64,000 nucleotides of DNA, from positions 170,421 through 234,420 of the forward strand of contig JAJZYM010000001.1 in assembly GCA_021798115.1 (NCBI GenBank). The letters run 5' to 3'. Shown here piece after piece: positions 8,375 to 19,459 of the stretch. Numbering within the stretch: position 1 is the stretch's first letter; each line of letters begins with the position of its first letter. The translations under genes and the position numbers were made by a program. A model generated the notes under the pieces. It saw nothing but the letters and a program-made list of their open reading frames with translations, had not been told where the DNA came from and searched no databases. The stretch is from Pseudomonadota bacterium (GTDB taxonomy: Bacteria; Pseudomonadota; Gammaproteobacteria; JAKAQQ01).

Positions 8375-9373
8375 GTGCGATCACCGCGCAGAATGGCTGT
8401 TCTGGGCGCCGGTTCCTGGGGAACAGCTCTTGCGGTGCATCTGGCCTCGGGTGGACACACCACCCGTCTGTGGACCCGCCGCGGAGAGCACGCGCGACTC
8501 TGTCACGAGCGCGGTGAAAATTCGCGTTATCTACCTGGAATTCCTTGGCCTTCGGGGCTCACAATCGGAACGGATCTTGCGGAAATCGTCACCGGAGCGA
8601 ACACGATCGTACTCGCTGTTCCTTCCTCCGCGCTGCGCACCACGCTCACCAGCATCGTGCGCGAGCTTCGACCCGAGGTCCCCGTACTTCTCGCCTGCAA
8701 GGGAATCGAGTGGCCGGGAGGAGCGTTGCCGCACGAGATCGCCGCCGAAGTCCTCGGCGATTCGCACCCACTGGCTGTATTGGCCGGACCGAGCTTTGCA
8801 CGCGAAATGGCGCGCGGCGACCCGACCGCGGTCGTCGTGGCTTCCCGCGACGGGACCCGACGCACCTTCCAGAAGATCTTGCACCGCGGAACGCTCCGTG
8901 TCTACGTATCTGGGGACGTTGTCGGGGCCGAAATCGGCGGTGCGGTCAAGAACGTCGTGGCCATCGGCGCCGGGCTCGGCGACGGCCTCGGCATGGGGGC
9001 CAACGCCCGCGCCGCGCTGATCACCCGCGGACTGGCCGAGATCATCCGCCTCGGGACGGCGCTCGGGGGGCGGCGCGCCACCTTCATGGGGCTTTCGGGT
9101 CTGGGCGATCTCGTTCTCACCGCCACCGACGACACCTCACGCAACCACCGGCTGGGCCGTCTTCTGGCCGGCGGGAAGTCTTTGACCGCGGCTCAGGCCG
9201 AGATCGGGCAGACGGCCGAGGGAGTGCTGAGCAGTCGGGCCGTGAGCAAGCGGGCCGCACAGATCGGTGTGGAGATGCCGATCTGCAGCGTCGTCAACCG
9301 CATCCTGCACGAAGGGCTCGATCCCCAGCATGCGGTACAACTGTTGCTCGGACGGGAGGCAAGGCACGAGTGA
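8375..9373 (+). CDS. gpsA: glycerol-3-phosphate dehydrogenase [NAD(P)+]
   Basis: Makes sn-glycerol-3-phosphate from dihydroxyacetone phosphate for phospholipid synthesis. The N-terminal Rossmann motif GAGSWG is at residues 11-16. VLAGPSFA, GGAVKNVVAIGAG with the catalytic lysine, and MGLSGLGDL are all present. The GTG at 8375 is chosen because GAGG stands five bases upstream; the ATG six codons later would remove nothing essential. Length is 332 residues. The stop overlaps the next start (GTGA). Confidence 0.95.
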   Translation: MRSPRRMAVLGAGSWGTALAVHLASGGHTTRLWTRRGEHARLCHERGENSRYLPGIPWPSGLTIGTDLAEIVTGANTIVLAVPSSALRTTLTSIVRELRPEVPVLLACKGIEWPGGALPHEIAAEVLGDSHPLAVLAGPSFAREMARGDPTAVVVASRDGTRRTFQKILHRGTLRVYVSGDVVGAEIGGAVKNVVAIGAGLGDGLGMGANARAALITRGLAEIIRLGTALGGRRATFMGLSGLGDLVLTATDDTSRNHRLGRLLAGGKSLTAAQAEIGQTAEGVLSSRAVSKRAAQIGVEMPICSVVNRILHEGLDPQHAVQLLLGREARHE

Positions 9374-10335
9374 CGAACCCCGACCCCCGCCTCGCTGTCG
9401 CGTTCTGCGGTCTACGCCTGAGCTCCCCCGTTGTGCTTCTTTCGGGCTGTGTGGGGTTTGGGCACGAGTACACGCGGGTCGAGGGCTTTTCCTACCGTGA
9501 AATCGGTGCCGTCGTCCTCAAGGGCACCACCCTCGCCCCCCGCACGGGCAATCCGCCGCACCGTCTCTGCGAGACCCCGGCGGGGATGCTCAACGCCATC
9601 GGTCTTCAAAACCCCGGGGTCGAACACGTCGTCCGCGAAATTCTCCCGACGCTGAATTTTAACGACACGCGGTTCATCGCCAACGTCTCGGGATCGACCA
9701 TCGAAGAATACGTCGCCGTCACACGCCGCTTCGACGACAGTCCAATCGACGCCCTTGAACTCAACATCTCCTGCCCCAACGTCCGGGCCGGCGGAATCCA
9801 ATTCGGTAACGACCCGGACATGTCCGCCCGTGTGGTGGAGGCCTGTCGGTCGGCGACCGCAAAGCCCCTCATCGCGAAACTTTCCCCCAACCAGACCGAC
9901 ATCCGTGAGAACGCGCGCCGCCTGCTCGAGGCTGGGGTGGACGCGTTCGCGGCAGTGAACACCTTTACCGGGATGGAGATCGATGTCGAGACAAGACGCC
10001 CCCGCCTCGCCTACGGACGGGGCGGGCTTTCCGGACCGGCCATTCGCCCTCTCGCCCTCCTCCGCGTCCGAGAGGTCTACGAAGTCGCCCATCCCCACGG
10101 CGTGCCCATCATCGGTCAAGGAGGCATCACCACGGCCGAGGATGCTCTCGCCTTTCTCATCGCCGGCGCCCGCGCCATCGGGCTGGGCACCGCCCTTTTC
10201 TACGACCCTCTCGCCGCCGGGAAGATCAACGCCGGCATCCTCGATTACCTCACGCGTCACGGGCTCGATCTCGAGAGACTCACGGGAAGCCTCGAGTCGC
10301 CGCCCGCTCCCGAAGCCTGCACCGACGGGGGATAG
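9370..10335 (+). CDS. pyrD: dihydroorotate dehydrogenase, class 1 (1B-like)
   Basis: FMN-dependent oxidation of dihydroorotate to orotate in pyrimidine synthesis. The 321-residue barrel has the class 1 active-site cysteine in NISCPN (about residue 135), NAIGLQNPG near residue 75, and the C-terminal phosphate site GQGGITTAEDALAFLIAGA. The overall pattern fits the soluble class 1B catalytic subunit rather than the quinone-linked class 2 enzyme usual in gammaproteobacteria. Class 1B enzymes usually pair with PyrK, but no pyrK adjoins it here. It is translation-coupled to gpsA. Confidence 0.85.
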   Translation: MTNPDPRLAVAFCGLRLSSPVVLLSGCVGFGHEYTRVEGFSYREIGAVVLKGTTLAPRTGNPPHRLCETPAGMLNAIGLQNPGVEHVVREILPTLNFNDTRFIANVSGSTIEEYVAVTRRFDDSPIDALELNISCPNVRAGGIQFGNDPDMSARVVEACRSATAKPLIAKLSPNQTDIRENARRLLEAGVDAFAAVNTFTGMEIDVETRRPRLAYGRGGLSGPAIRPLALLRVREVYEVAHPHGVPIIGQGGITTAEDALAFLIAGARAIGLGTALFYDPLAAGKINAGILDYLTRHGLDLERLTGSLESPPAPEACTDGG

Positions 10336-10396
10336 CCGGGGCGCCAAGGCCGGGAGGAACCCGCACGCGAGCAACCTACGATAGGTCTCCCTCTAA

Positions 10397-10418
10397 GATA
10401 TGCTTGGGATATGCTTGG
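10397..10418. repeat. tandem 11-bp repeat upstream of mshI
   Basis: The unit GATATGCTTGG occurs twice head to tail in an AT-richer pocket 73 bases upstream of the mshI start. Its spacing of one DNA turn would suit a regulator bound on one face. No function is known to me. Confidence 0.6.
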
Positions 10419-10490
10419 CGAACATATCCTCTTCGAGCGCCCGACCTTCAAGGCCGCAAACGGATCCACAGCACAAAAAGTGATGACGAA

Positions 10491-11411
10491 GTGAAGAAGC
10501 CTGTTTTTCACCGCCGTGGGGGCGCCCGCCGCATCGCTCGGGCCTGGACAGGGGACCGGATCGTGACCGCCGTCGCCTCCCCTGCCTTCCGGGCTCCATT
10601 GACACTCGAAGGCTGGAGCTCCCTCGAGACGGCGGACGCGGACGGCGCAGTCCGTGCGCTCCGGAGCCAAGGCTCACGCCGCGACCGTCTCCATGTCGTT
10701 CTGCCCTGGGATACTTTCAGCCTTTTCCTTCTCGAGCGCCCCGAAGTCCCGCCAGCCGAAATCAGGGGGGCCCTGCGCTGGAAAATCCGCGAACTCATCG
10801 ATTATCACCCGGACGATGCCACCCTTGACGCCTTCGAAGTTCCGGTCGAAACACGCCCCGGAAGTCCGCGGATGATCTACGTCGCCGCCGCGCCCACCGC
10901 CCGGCTACGCGCCGTGATCGAAGACGTGGCGGCCTCACCGGCCGCGCTCTCGGTGATCGACATTCCCGAACTATGCCTGCGCAATCTCGTGACCACACAC
11001 CCGGCGGAGGCCGACGGTGTCGTCGCGGTCTACTGCGAGGCCCGCCAGGGCTGCCTTCTGATCAGCCGTGGACACACCGTCTACCTGGCCCGCCGTCTGG
11101 ACTTCGGTCAACCCGCTGATACGGCGGATCGCGAAACTTTTTGCGAAAGAGTCGCGCTCGAGATCCAACGCTCGCTCGACTACGTCGATCGGCACTACCG
11201 TCTTCCCCTTCCGAAAAGCGTCGTGTTTCTCCCTCTACCCACACCCGACCCCGCTCTCCCGGACGCGGTCGGAGCACGTCTCGGACTGGCGTGCACTACC
11301 TTTTCTTTGATCGGCGCGCTCGGGGGGGTGCAGCCTCCTGTTCGCCCGGAGGACGAAAATAGTCTCTGTCTTGCCGTAGGCGCGCTTCTCCGTGACGAGG
11401 ACGGGACGTGA
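10491..11411 (+). CDS. mshI: MSHA biogenesis protein MshI (PilM-like)
   Basis: Cytoplasmic actin-like platform protein of the MSHA type IV pilus, counterpart of PilM. The 306 residues include the pattern LPWDTFSLFLLERPEVPPAEIRGALRWKIRELIDY typical of MshI/PilM N-terminal domains, quoted here only as a landmark near residues 65-100, and a second half with VVAVYCEARQGCLLI resembling an ATPase-fold strand-turn-strand. It is the first gene of a long run in the canonical order of the msh cluster. The GTG start is inferred, since upstream codons in frame lack support. It overlaps the next gene by four bases. Confidence 0.82.
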   Translation: MKKPVFHRRGGARRIARAWTGDRIVTAVASPAFRAPLTLEGWSSLETADADGAVRALRSQGSRRDRLHVVLPWDTFSLFLLERPEVPPAEIRGALRWKIRELIDYHPDDATLDAFEVPVETRPGSPRMIYVAAAPTARLRAVIEDVAASPAALSVIDIPELCLRNLVTTHPAEADGVVAVYCEARQGCLLISRGHTVYLARRLDFGQPADTADRETFCERVALEIQRSLDYVDRHYRLPLPKSVVFLPLPTPDPALPDAVGARLGLACTTFSLIGALGGVQPPVRPEDENSLCLAVGALLRDEDGT

Positions 11412-12034
11412 TTCAGAACGTCAATCTCTATCAGCCTCTCCTGCGAACGGCTTCGATACCTCTCGGCCCGCGCACGATCGTCCGTCTCTGGCTCCTCTTC
11501 GTGCTCGCCCTCGCCGCCGTCTACGGCGCCGGATGGTGGGCCGAAGCGCAGACGTCGGCCGAGCTCCACCGACTCACGATCGACACTCGGATCGTCGGTC
11601 GTCACCTCCGCGCGCTCGAGGCTCGGGTGCGCGCCCACCGGCCGAGCCCCCTCTTGCTTTCGGAAATCGCCCGCGCCCACGCGCGACTCACCGCCCGCCG
11701 GGCGGCGCTCGCCGTGCTCGCCAACCACCGTTACGGGAATCGCCACGGATTCTCCCCGGTTCTCGTCGCGCTCGGCCGCGCAGTCGTTCCGGGACTCTGG
11801 CTGACACGCATTGCCATCCGCCGCGGCGGGGAACGCGTGCTTCTCGCCGGGCGAGCCGTCCGCGCCGAGGCCGTTCCCGCGTACGTCGCCCGCCTGCTCC
11901 TGCTCCTGCACCGTGCGGGCGATCCCGTCCCGCGCTTTCATGTTCTCTTCCTCCGACGGATGAAGAAGACGCCTGGCCTTTTCCGCTTCCTGGTCTCCAG
12001 TGTGGCTCCGCCCAAGGCCCACGTCCGACCATGA
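11408..12034 (+). CDS. MSHA biogenesis PilN-like protein
   Basis: A bitopic inner-membrane protein of 208 residues: short cytoplasmic tail beginning IQNVNLYQP, one helix at about residues 27-46, then a periplasmic coiled-coil and a small alpha/beta domain. The NLYQP tail is the PilM-binding motif seen in PilN proteins (there usually NLLPWR or NLYQ). In Vibrio the matching gene is called mshI2. It overlaps mshI and mshJ by four bases each. Confidence 0.78.
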   Translation: MIQNVNLYQPLLRTASIPLGPRTIVRLWLLFVLALAAVYGAGWWAEAQTSAELHRLTIDTRIVGRHLRALEARVRAHRPSPLLLSEIARAHARLTARRAALAVLANHRYGNRHGFSPVLVALGRAVVPGLWLTRIAIRRGGERVLLAGRAVRAEAVPAYVARLLLLLHRAGDPVPRFHVLFLRRMKKTPGLFRFLVSSVAPPKAHVRP

Positions 12035-12699
12035 CCATACGCTTCTCACGAGTGACCTCCGCCCTCGAACGTTTGAACGCCCGAGAGCGGGTGTTGCTCC
12101 TCCTCACCTTGCTCGCGATCACCTACGCCCTCGCCCAGGTCCTCCTCCTCGGTCCGCTCGCCCGTCACGAACACCACCTCGGCCTCGAGGTCACCCACAC
12201 CCGTCAAGAACTTGCGCATCTCGACCACGCCGTCTCGCTCCTCGCCCGCTCGGCGCTCCTGCACCCCAACGTCCGGCTGCGCCTTGAACTTGCGCGTCTC
12301 AGGACCGAGCGTCGCAACGTTGACCGCCAGCTGGACGCACGCACAAGTGGCTTGATTCCGGCCCGCCTCATGCCACGTGTTCTCGAACGGATTCTGTCCA
12401 CCGAGACGTCCCTCTCCGTGGTCGCCTTGAAGACGCCACCCGTTCGGCCACTCGTGACACAGGGGGAAGCCACACCTCGCAGCCCCGCGCCCCTCCACGA
12501 GGTCCTCTACGTCCACACCCTCGCTCTTGTCTTCCGGGGGCGGTACGGAGCCACGCTGCGCTACTTGAGAGCGATCGAACATCTGCCCTGGCGGTTTTAC
12601 TGGGATCGCCTGAGCCTGCATATGCGCCGTTACCCCGCCGCCCGGGTCCGACTCGTCGTCCATACCTTGGGGCTTCGCCGTGTCCTGTTCGCACCCTGA
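12031..12699 (+). CDS. mshJ: MSHA biogenesis protein MshJ (PilO-like)
   Basis: A 222-residue bitopic inner-membrane protein. A helix at about residues 20-40 is followed by a predicted coiled-coil (HTRQELAHLDHAVSLL onward) and a C-terminal domain, the PilO arrangement. With the PilN-like protein it should form the periplasmic alignment complex joining the inner-membrane motor to the secretin. Identification rests on topology and on position between the PilN-like gene and mshK. The start overlaps the previous stop (ATGA). Confidence 0.75.
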   Translation: MTIRFSRVTSALERLNARERVLLLLTLLAITYALAQVLLLGPLARHEHHLGLEVTHTRQELAHLDHAVSLLARSALLHPNVRLRLELARLRTERRNVDRQLDARTSGLIPARLMPRVLERILSTETSLSVVALKTPPVRPLVTQGEATPRSPAPLHEVLYVHTLALVFRGRYGATLRYLRAIEHLPWRFYWDRLSLHMRRYPAARVRLVVHTLGLRRVLFAP

Positions 12700-13042
12700 C
12701 CTCCTCCGCACCGTCGCTTTGCCCCTCCTCGGCCTTCTGCTCGCCGTCGGGGCCTCGGCGGGTGTCCCCAACCCGATGCGCCCACCCGAGGCCGCTTCGT
12801 CGAAATCCCCCGGGGCGCCGATCTGGAAACTCGAGGCCATCCTGCACAGCCGCAGCCGTCGCCTCGCCGTGATCGACGGGCACCTGCTGCGCATGGGTGG
12901 TGTCCTCCACGGCGCCCAAATCCTGCGGATCGGCCGCTCGTCCGTGACCTTGCGCCAAGGACGACGGGTCTTCGTTCTCCACATCCTCCCGGCGGCAACC
13001 GCCGCTTTTCGCCCGCTCGCTCCTGGAGCCCTTGTCCGATGA
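12680..13042 (+). CDS. mshK: MSHA biogenesis protein MshK (PilP-like)
   Basis: A small 120-residue exported protein with an N-terminal signal-like segment (about residues 10-27) followed by a domain with LEAILHSRSRRLAVIDG, a pattern shared by PilP, GspC and MshK proteins that contact the secretin. The GTG start overlaps the end of mshJ by 20 bases. The stop overlaps the mshL start. Family assignment relies largely on position and this short motif. Confidence 0.7.
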   Translation: MSCSHPDLLRTVALPLLGLLLAVGASAGVPNPMRPPEAASSKSPGAPIWKLEAILHSRSRRLAVIDGHLLRMGGVLHGAQILRIGRSSVTLRQGRRVFVLHILPAATAAFRPLAPGALVR

Positions 13043-14790
13043 GCCGCACGCGCCTGCTTGTTCTCCTTCTCGTCCCCGCTCCTCTCGTCCTGGCGGGGTG
13101 CGCCACCACCCCTCCGCGTCCCGCCGCACCGATCCGGCTCACGTCGACGGCACGCAAGACAGCCCCCGCACGGGCGGCTGTTCCTGCCCCGGTGCGTGCC
13201 GCGCTCCTCCCCCACCTTCAGGCGCCCCGACCGCGACGTTTCGACATTGTCGTGCACGACATCCCGGCACGAACCTTTTTTTCCACCCTCGTCCGCAACA
13301 CCCCCTACAACGTGGTTCTCGCCCCCGGCATCCGCGGGCGTCTCACGTTGCGCCTCGACCATGTGACGGTGCCGGAGGTCCTGGCTCTCGTCCGCCGCGC
13401 CTACGGATACCGCATCGTGCGCACGAACGCCGGCTACATCGTCTTCCCCAAGGGGCTCGAAACCCGTGTCTTTCACATCAACTACATCGACGTCACCCGC
13501 AAAGGTCTCTCGCGCACGATCGTGACATCCGGCGAGAGCACCGAAGTTCCCCAGGAGAACAACGGCCTCTACGGCTACGGTGGTATGTACGGGGGCTACG
13601 GCGGATACACCGGGGGCGTGGGCGGGGCGGGAATGGCCAACACGTCAAACACGCTGATCCTGCCGTCAGGGCAGGAAGCCAGCAGCGACATCACCACCAA
13701 GTTCAACTCCGAATTCTGGAAGCACCTGACAGCGGCGTTGCGCTTCCTGATCGGCAGCGGCCACGGTCAAAGCCTTGTCCTGAGCCCGGCGACGGGCGTC
13801 GTCGTGGTTCACGCCAAGCCGCGAGCGGTCGACGCCGTGCGCCGCTACCTCCAAACCATCCAGCGCAGCCTCAACCGCGAGGTGATCATCGAGGCCAAGA
13901 TCCTCGAGGTCACGCTCAACCGCCAGTTCCAAAGCGGCATCAACTGGGCGGCCCTGGCCCACGCCGGAACAGGGAACAGCGTCCTTGGCGGCGAGGTCGG
14001 GGGCGCCAACCTCTTCAACACAGGGACCTCTTCCCTCGCCAACCAGTCGGTCACCCTGACTCCGGGGACGCTCCCCGTTTCGAGTCTGCCGACATCCGCG
14101 TTCGGGGGCACGTTTGCGCTGGCTCTCAACGCCGGGAATTTCAGCAGTTTCATCGAACTCTTGAGCACTCAGGGGAACGTCAACGTGCTCTCAAGCCCGC
14201 GCATCGCCACGGTCAATAACCAGCAGGCGATTATCAAGGTCGGCAACGACGAGTACTTTGTGACCGGCATCAACAGCAATGTTGTCACCTCGACCGCGGT
14301 GGCCACGGCCAACAACGTCCAGCTCACCCCTTTCTTCTCGGGGATCTCCCTCGACGTCACCCCCGAGATCTCGGGCCGTGGCGCTGTCGTTCTCGAAATC
14401 CACCCGACGGTCAGCAAGGTCACCACCCAGATCAGCACCTTCACCGTCTCGGGGCAGACGAGCACCATCCCGCTCGCCTTCAGCCAGATCCGCGAGTCCG
14501 ACACCGTCGTCCGCGCGCTGAGCGGTCAGGTCGTCGTGATCGGGGGGCTCATGAAGACCGAAACTTCCAACACGGTCTACCGTGTGCCGCTCCTCGGTCA
14601 CATCCCGTTTCTCGGCCAGCTCTTCACCGAGCACCAACGGATCCGCAAAAAGACGGAGCTCGTCATTCTCCTCCGCCCGGTGGTGGTGGGTGCGCACCGC
14701 ACCTGGTCGCGCTACCTCGCCCATCTCCTGACCCACGCCCGGAGTCTGCGGCGGACCATGAGCGCACACGGCGACCTCCCGCAAGACTGA
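13039..14790 (+). CDS. mshL: MSHA secretin MshL
   Basis: Outer-membrane secretin through which the pilus exits. The 583-residue lipoprotein has a lipobox LAGC with the acylated cysteine at residue 21. N-terminal secretin-associated domains follow (residues about 65-300), then the beta-barrel core with VLSSPRIATVNNQQA and the closing pattern VVIGGLMKTE and VPLLGHIPFLGQLF. A tyrosine- and glycine-rich linker sits at about residues 178-202. The ATG overlaps the mshK stop. Confidence in the secretin call is very high. Confidence 0.95.
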   Translation: MSRTRLLVLLLVPAPLVLAGCATTPPRPAAPIRLTSTARKTAPARAAVPAPVRAALLPHLQAPRPRRFDIVVHDIPARTFFSTLVRNTPYNVVLAPGIRGRLTLRLDHVTVPEVLALVRRAYGYRIVRTNAGYIVFPKGLETRVFHINYIDVTRKGLSRTIVTSGESTEVPQENNGLYGYGGMYGGYGGYTGGVGGAGMANTSNTLILPSGQEASSDITTKFNSEFWKHLTAALRFLIGSGHGQSLVLSPATGVVVVHAKPRAVDAVRRYLQTIQRSLNREVIIEAKILEVTLNRQFQSGINWAALAHAGTGNSVLGGEVGGANLFNTGTSSLANQSVTLTPGTLPVSSLPTSAFGGTFALALNAGNFSSFIELLSTQGNVNVLSSPRIATVNNQQAIIKVGNDEYFVTGINSNVVTSTAVATANNVQLTPFFSGISLDVTPEISGRGAVVLEIHPTVSKVTTQISTFTVSGQTSTIPLAFSQIRESDTVVRALSGQVVVIGGLMKTETSNTVYRVPLLGHIPFLGQLFTEHQRIRKKTELVILLRPVVVGAHRTWSRYLAHLLTHARSLRRTMSAHGDLPQD

Positions 14791-14802
14791 GGACCGATTT
14801 TC

Positions 14803-15648
14803 GTGGACCATCTGCGCCACTTCGATCTCCATCGGGAACCCTTCGGCCTCACGCCGGACACCGCGTGTTTTTTCGCCACGCCCACGCATCAGGAGGCCCT
14901 GAACGTCGTTCTTCTGGGCCTCCGTCTCGGGTCGGGATTCATCAAGATCACGGGGGAAATCGGCCTCGGGAAGACGTTGCTCTGCCGGCGCCTCCTGAAC
15001 GCTCTCGGCCCGGACTATGTCACCGCCTACCTCCCCCATCCCGAGATCAGCCCGGCCGAGCTGCGCCGCAGCCTGGCCCGTGAGCTCGGCGCCCCGGAGC
15101 GTCTTGTCGGGCGCACGGACACGGCCGCCCTTCAGAACCTCCTCCTCCATCACGCACGGCAGGGACGAAGCGCCGTCCTGTTCGTCGACGAGGCCCAGCG
15201 TGCCCCGCGCGAGACCTTCGAATACATTCGCCTCCTGACCAACCTCGAAACGGAGACGACCAAACTTCTCCAGGTCGTTCTCTTCGGTCAACCCGAACTC
15301 GACCGTCGCCTGCGGCGAGCGGATCTTCGTCAGCTGGCCCAGAGAGTCATTCACGCCTACCGCCTGCGGCCGCTTCATCACGCCGAGGCCGAAGCTTACC
15401 TCGTTCACCGCCTCGCTCAGGCCGGCGGCGACGAGCGACTCTTCCCGCCCGCCGCGCGGCACGCGGTGGCCGTTTCCGCACGCGGTGTCCCCCGGCTGAT
15501 CAATGTGTGCGCACACAAGACCCTGCTTGCCGCCTACGGTGCCGGGGCGCGGCGCGTTTCGCTCTCTCACGTGCGCGCTGCCGTCCACGACACCGAAACC
15601 CTGAGCCCGCCGGGCTGGTGGGCCCGTTGGCGGGGCGTGTGGTCATGA
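14803..15648 (+). CDS. mshM: MSHA biogenesis ATPase MshM (ExeA-like)
   Basis: An AAA-type ATPase of 281 residues related to ExeA/GspA, which help build or place the secretin. The N-terminal FDLHREPFGLTPD is the ExeA-family signature. Walker A GEIGLGKT is at residues 51-58, and Walker B LFVDEAQ follows near residue 128. It starts at GTG twelve bases after mshL, and its stop overlaps mshN. Confidence 0.9.
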   Translation: MDHLRHFDLHREPFGLTPDTACFFATPTHQEALNVVLLGLRLGSGFIKITGEIGLGKTLLCRRLLNALGPDYVTAYLPHPEISPAELRRSLARELGAPERLVGRTDTAALQNLLLHHARQGRSAVLFVDEAQRAPRETFEYIRLLTNLETETTKLLQVVLFGQPELDRRLRRADLRQLAQRVIHAYRLRPLHHAEAEAYLVHRLAQAGGDERLFPPAARHAVAVSARGVPRLINVCAHKTLLAAYGAGARRVSLSHVRAAVHDTETLSPPGWWARWRGVWS

Positions 15649-16495
15649 GCCTCCTCAACGACGTCTTGCGGGATCTCGCTGCGCGGAACGTTCCCGAAAC
15701 GGTTCCCGCCGTTCGCCCGGTGGGACGGCTCACCGCTTCCCGCCGCCCTCGCTGGCTCCTCCCCGCGGGACTCGGGATCATCCTGGCGCTTGCCGGAGGA
15801 TGGCTCGTGCAGCGCTTCGTTTTGCGGCACGCACCACACCATCCGCGGATCGTGATCACGCCCGCCGTCCGACCCGAAGCGCCCCCCAGACCGGTGATCG
15901 ACTCCCGTCACCCGGCGTTGACCGCTTCCGAGCCTTCGCGCCCACGGGACACCCGCCTCACGTCGGCGCGAACGGTTGCCCACGTTTCGACCCGCACGCT
16001 TACTGCGAGACCCAAAGCGATGCCACGCTTGGAAGATGCTGAAAAGCACGGCGCCACCACCCCGGCACCGGCCGCGGTGCGCCCCGCAAAAACCGAGGGG
16101 TCGATACAGCCTTCCGTCTCCTCGGACTTGCGGGTGGAACAGAGAATCCTCCAGTGGATCCATGCCGGAGAGCCTGCACAAGCTTGGTCGCTCGCCCAAA
16201 GCGCCGCTCCCGCACACCCGGCGCGTCACCTGCGCTACCTCCGGCTCTACGCCGCCGTCGCCGCCGCCACCGCGCATTGGCACTCGGCCGTCCGACTCTA
16301 CAGACGACTCTGTCGCCTGACCCCGAGCTCGGCAAACGCCTGGAGCGGCTGGAGTGTGAGTCTGCTTGCCGCCGGCCACCGTCGGCGGGCCCGCGTCGCC
16401 ATCCGTCACGCCCTTGCTCTCGGCGTGTCCAACCCCACCCTCCGCCGCTATCTCCGGCGCGAACAACGCCGCCTTCGCACCCTGAGCCCGAGCCG

Positions 16496-16499
<4 letters not shown>
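15645..16499 (+). CDS. mshN: MSHA biogenesis protein MshN
   Basis: A 284-residue protein starting MSLLNDVLRDLAAR, the characteristic MshN opening. A single transmembrane helix lies at about residues 42-58, followed by a proline- and alanine-rich linker and C-terminal helical repeats (TPR-like, about residues 165-275). It lies between mshM and mshE as in Vibrio, overlapping both by four bases. It probably bridges the membrane platform to the periplasm; its exact role is unclear in the family. Confidence 0.8.
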
Positions 16500-18226
<1,727 letters not shown>

Positions 18227-18234
18227 GACCCCCC

Positions 18235-19455
18235 GTGCCCCGCTACGACTTTCGAGGGCGAGATCGACGAGGGGGGCTCGTGCGCGGTGTGCGCGAAGCC
18301 GAAAGCGCCGAAGTGGTGGCCGCCGAGCTCATGGCGGTCGACATCATCCCGGTCACCATCACGCCCGAACAGGCGCGGACGGATTGGTCGCGTCTTTTTG
18401 CCGCCCTGCGCGGTCGTCGCTTCACCACCGATCAGCTCATCCTCTTCAGTCGGCAGATGCACGGACTCACCCGCGCCGGGGTGCCGCTCAGCCGCGGACT
18501 CGAATGCCTCCTCGAATCGCTCCCCCTCGGCCGCTTCCGCGAAGCCCTCGCGGAAATCCAAACGGCTCTTGAAGAAGGACGCGATCTTGCCGGTGCGATG
18601 GCGCGCCGGCCCGATGTCTTCCCACCCCTCTACGTGAGCATCGTTCGTGTGGGCGAACAGCTCGGCAAGCTTGACGAGGCTTTCGCGCGCCTTCATACCT
18701 ATCTCGAGCGCGACAAAACCACCCGCCAGCAGATCGTGACCGCGCTCCGTTACCCCACCATCGTGCTCGTTGCCATCGCCGTCGCCGTCTGGATCATCAC
18801 CGTCAAGGTCATCCCGGTCTTCGCCCACGTCTACGCGCATTTCCGTGCCCGTCTTCCCTGGGCCACGCGCCTCATTCTGGCTGTCTCCGATTTTGCCTCC
18901 CACTATTGGCTCGTGGTGACCCTTCTCGTCGTCGTCGCGATCGTGGCGACCCGTCTCTACCTCCGCACCCCACGCGGGCGCTACCTTTGGGACCGCACCA
19001 AACTCCGCTTCCCGGTGGTGGGTGGCATCGCCCTCAAGGGGTCTCTCGCCCGCTTCGCCCGCGCATTTGCGATGAGCTACCGTGCGGGCCTGCCCATCGT
19101 TCAGGCCCTCGGCCTGATCGCCCGCGGCGTCGGCAACGAGTTCGTCGCTGAACGTATCCTCGCCATGCGTGGAGGGATCGAGCGGGGGGAGAGCATCTCG
19201 CGCACCGCCCGTGCCGTCGGACTCTTCACCCCGGTCGTGCTCCAGATGCTGCGGATCGGCGACGAGACCGGCGCCATCGACGACATGATGGACGAGGCCG
19301 CCACGTTCTACGAGGACGAAGTCGCCTACGAGGTGCGCAACCTGAGCACCCTGATCGAGCCCTTCCTCATCGTCGCCCTGGGCGTGATGGTCCTCATCCT
19401 GGCGCTCGGTGTCTTCCTGCCGATGTGGGACCTCATCCAGGTCGTGCAGCACTGA
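18235..19455 (+). CDS. mshG: MSHA inner-membrane platform protein MshG (PilC/GspF-like)
   Basis: Polytopic platform protein on which the pilus is assembled; 406 residues. Two copies of the T2SS-F domain are visible, at about residues 70-195 and 270-395. Each starts with an FSRQMHGLTRAGVPL-like or FARAFAMSYRAGLPI-like stretch, and three membrane helices lie near 172-192, 220-240 and 375-400. The GTG start eight bases after mshE is chosen because it restores the usual N-terminus. Confidence 0.93.
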   Translation: MPRYDFRGRDRRGGLVRGVREAESAEVVAAELMAVDIIPVTITPEQARTDWSRLFAALRGRRFTTDQLILFSRQMHGLTRAGVPLSRGLECLLESLPLGRFREALAEIQTALEEGRDLAGAMARRPDVFPPLYVSIVRVGEQLGKLDEAFARLHTYLERDKTTRQQIVTALRYPTIVLVAIAVAVWIITVKVIPVFAHVYAHFRARLPWATRLILAVSDFASHYWLVVTLLVVVAIVATRLYLRTPRGRYLWDRTKLRFPVVGGIALKGSLARFARAFAMSYRAGLPIVQALGLIARGVGNEFVAERILAMRGGIERGESISRTARAVGLFTPVVLQMLRIGDETGAIDDMMDEAATFYEDEVAYEVRNLSTLIEPFLIVALGVMVLILALGVFLPMWDLIQVVQH

Positions 19456-19459
19456 TCCC

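Noticed and set aside
8545-9369. Plus-strand extension upstream of pyrD
   Set aside because: It overlaps gpsA in another frame and has an arginine-rich composition typical of shadow translation of GC-rich genes.
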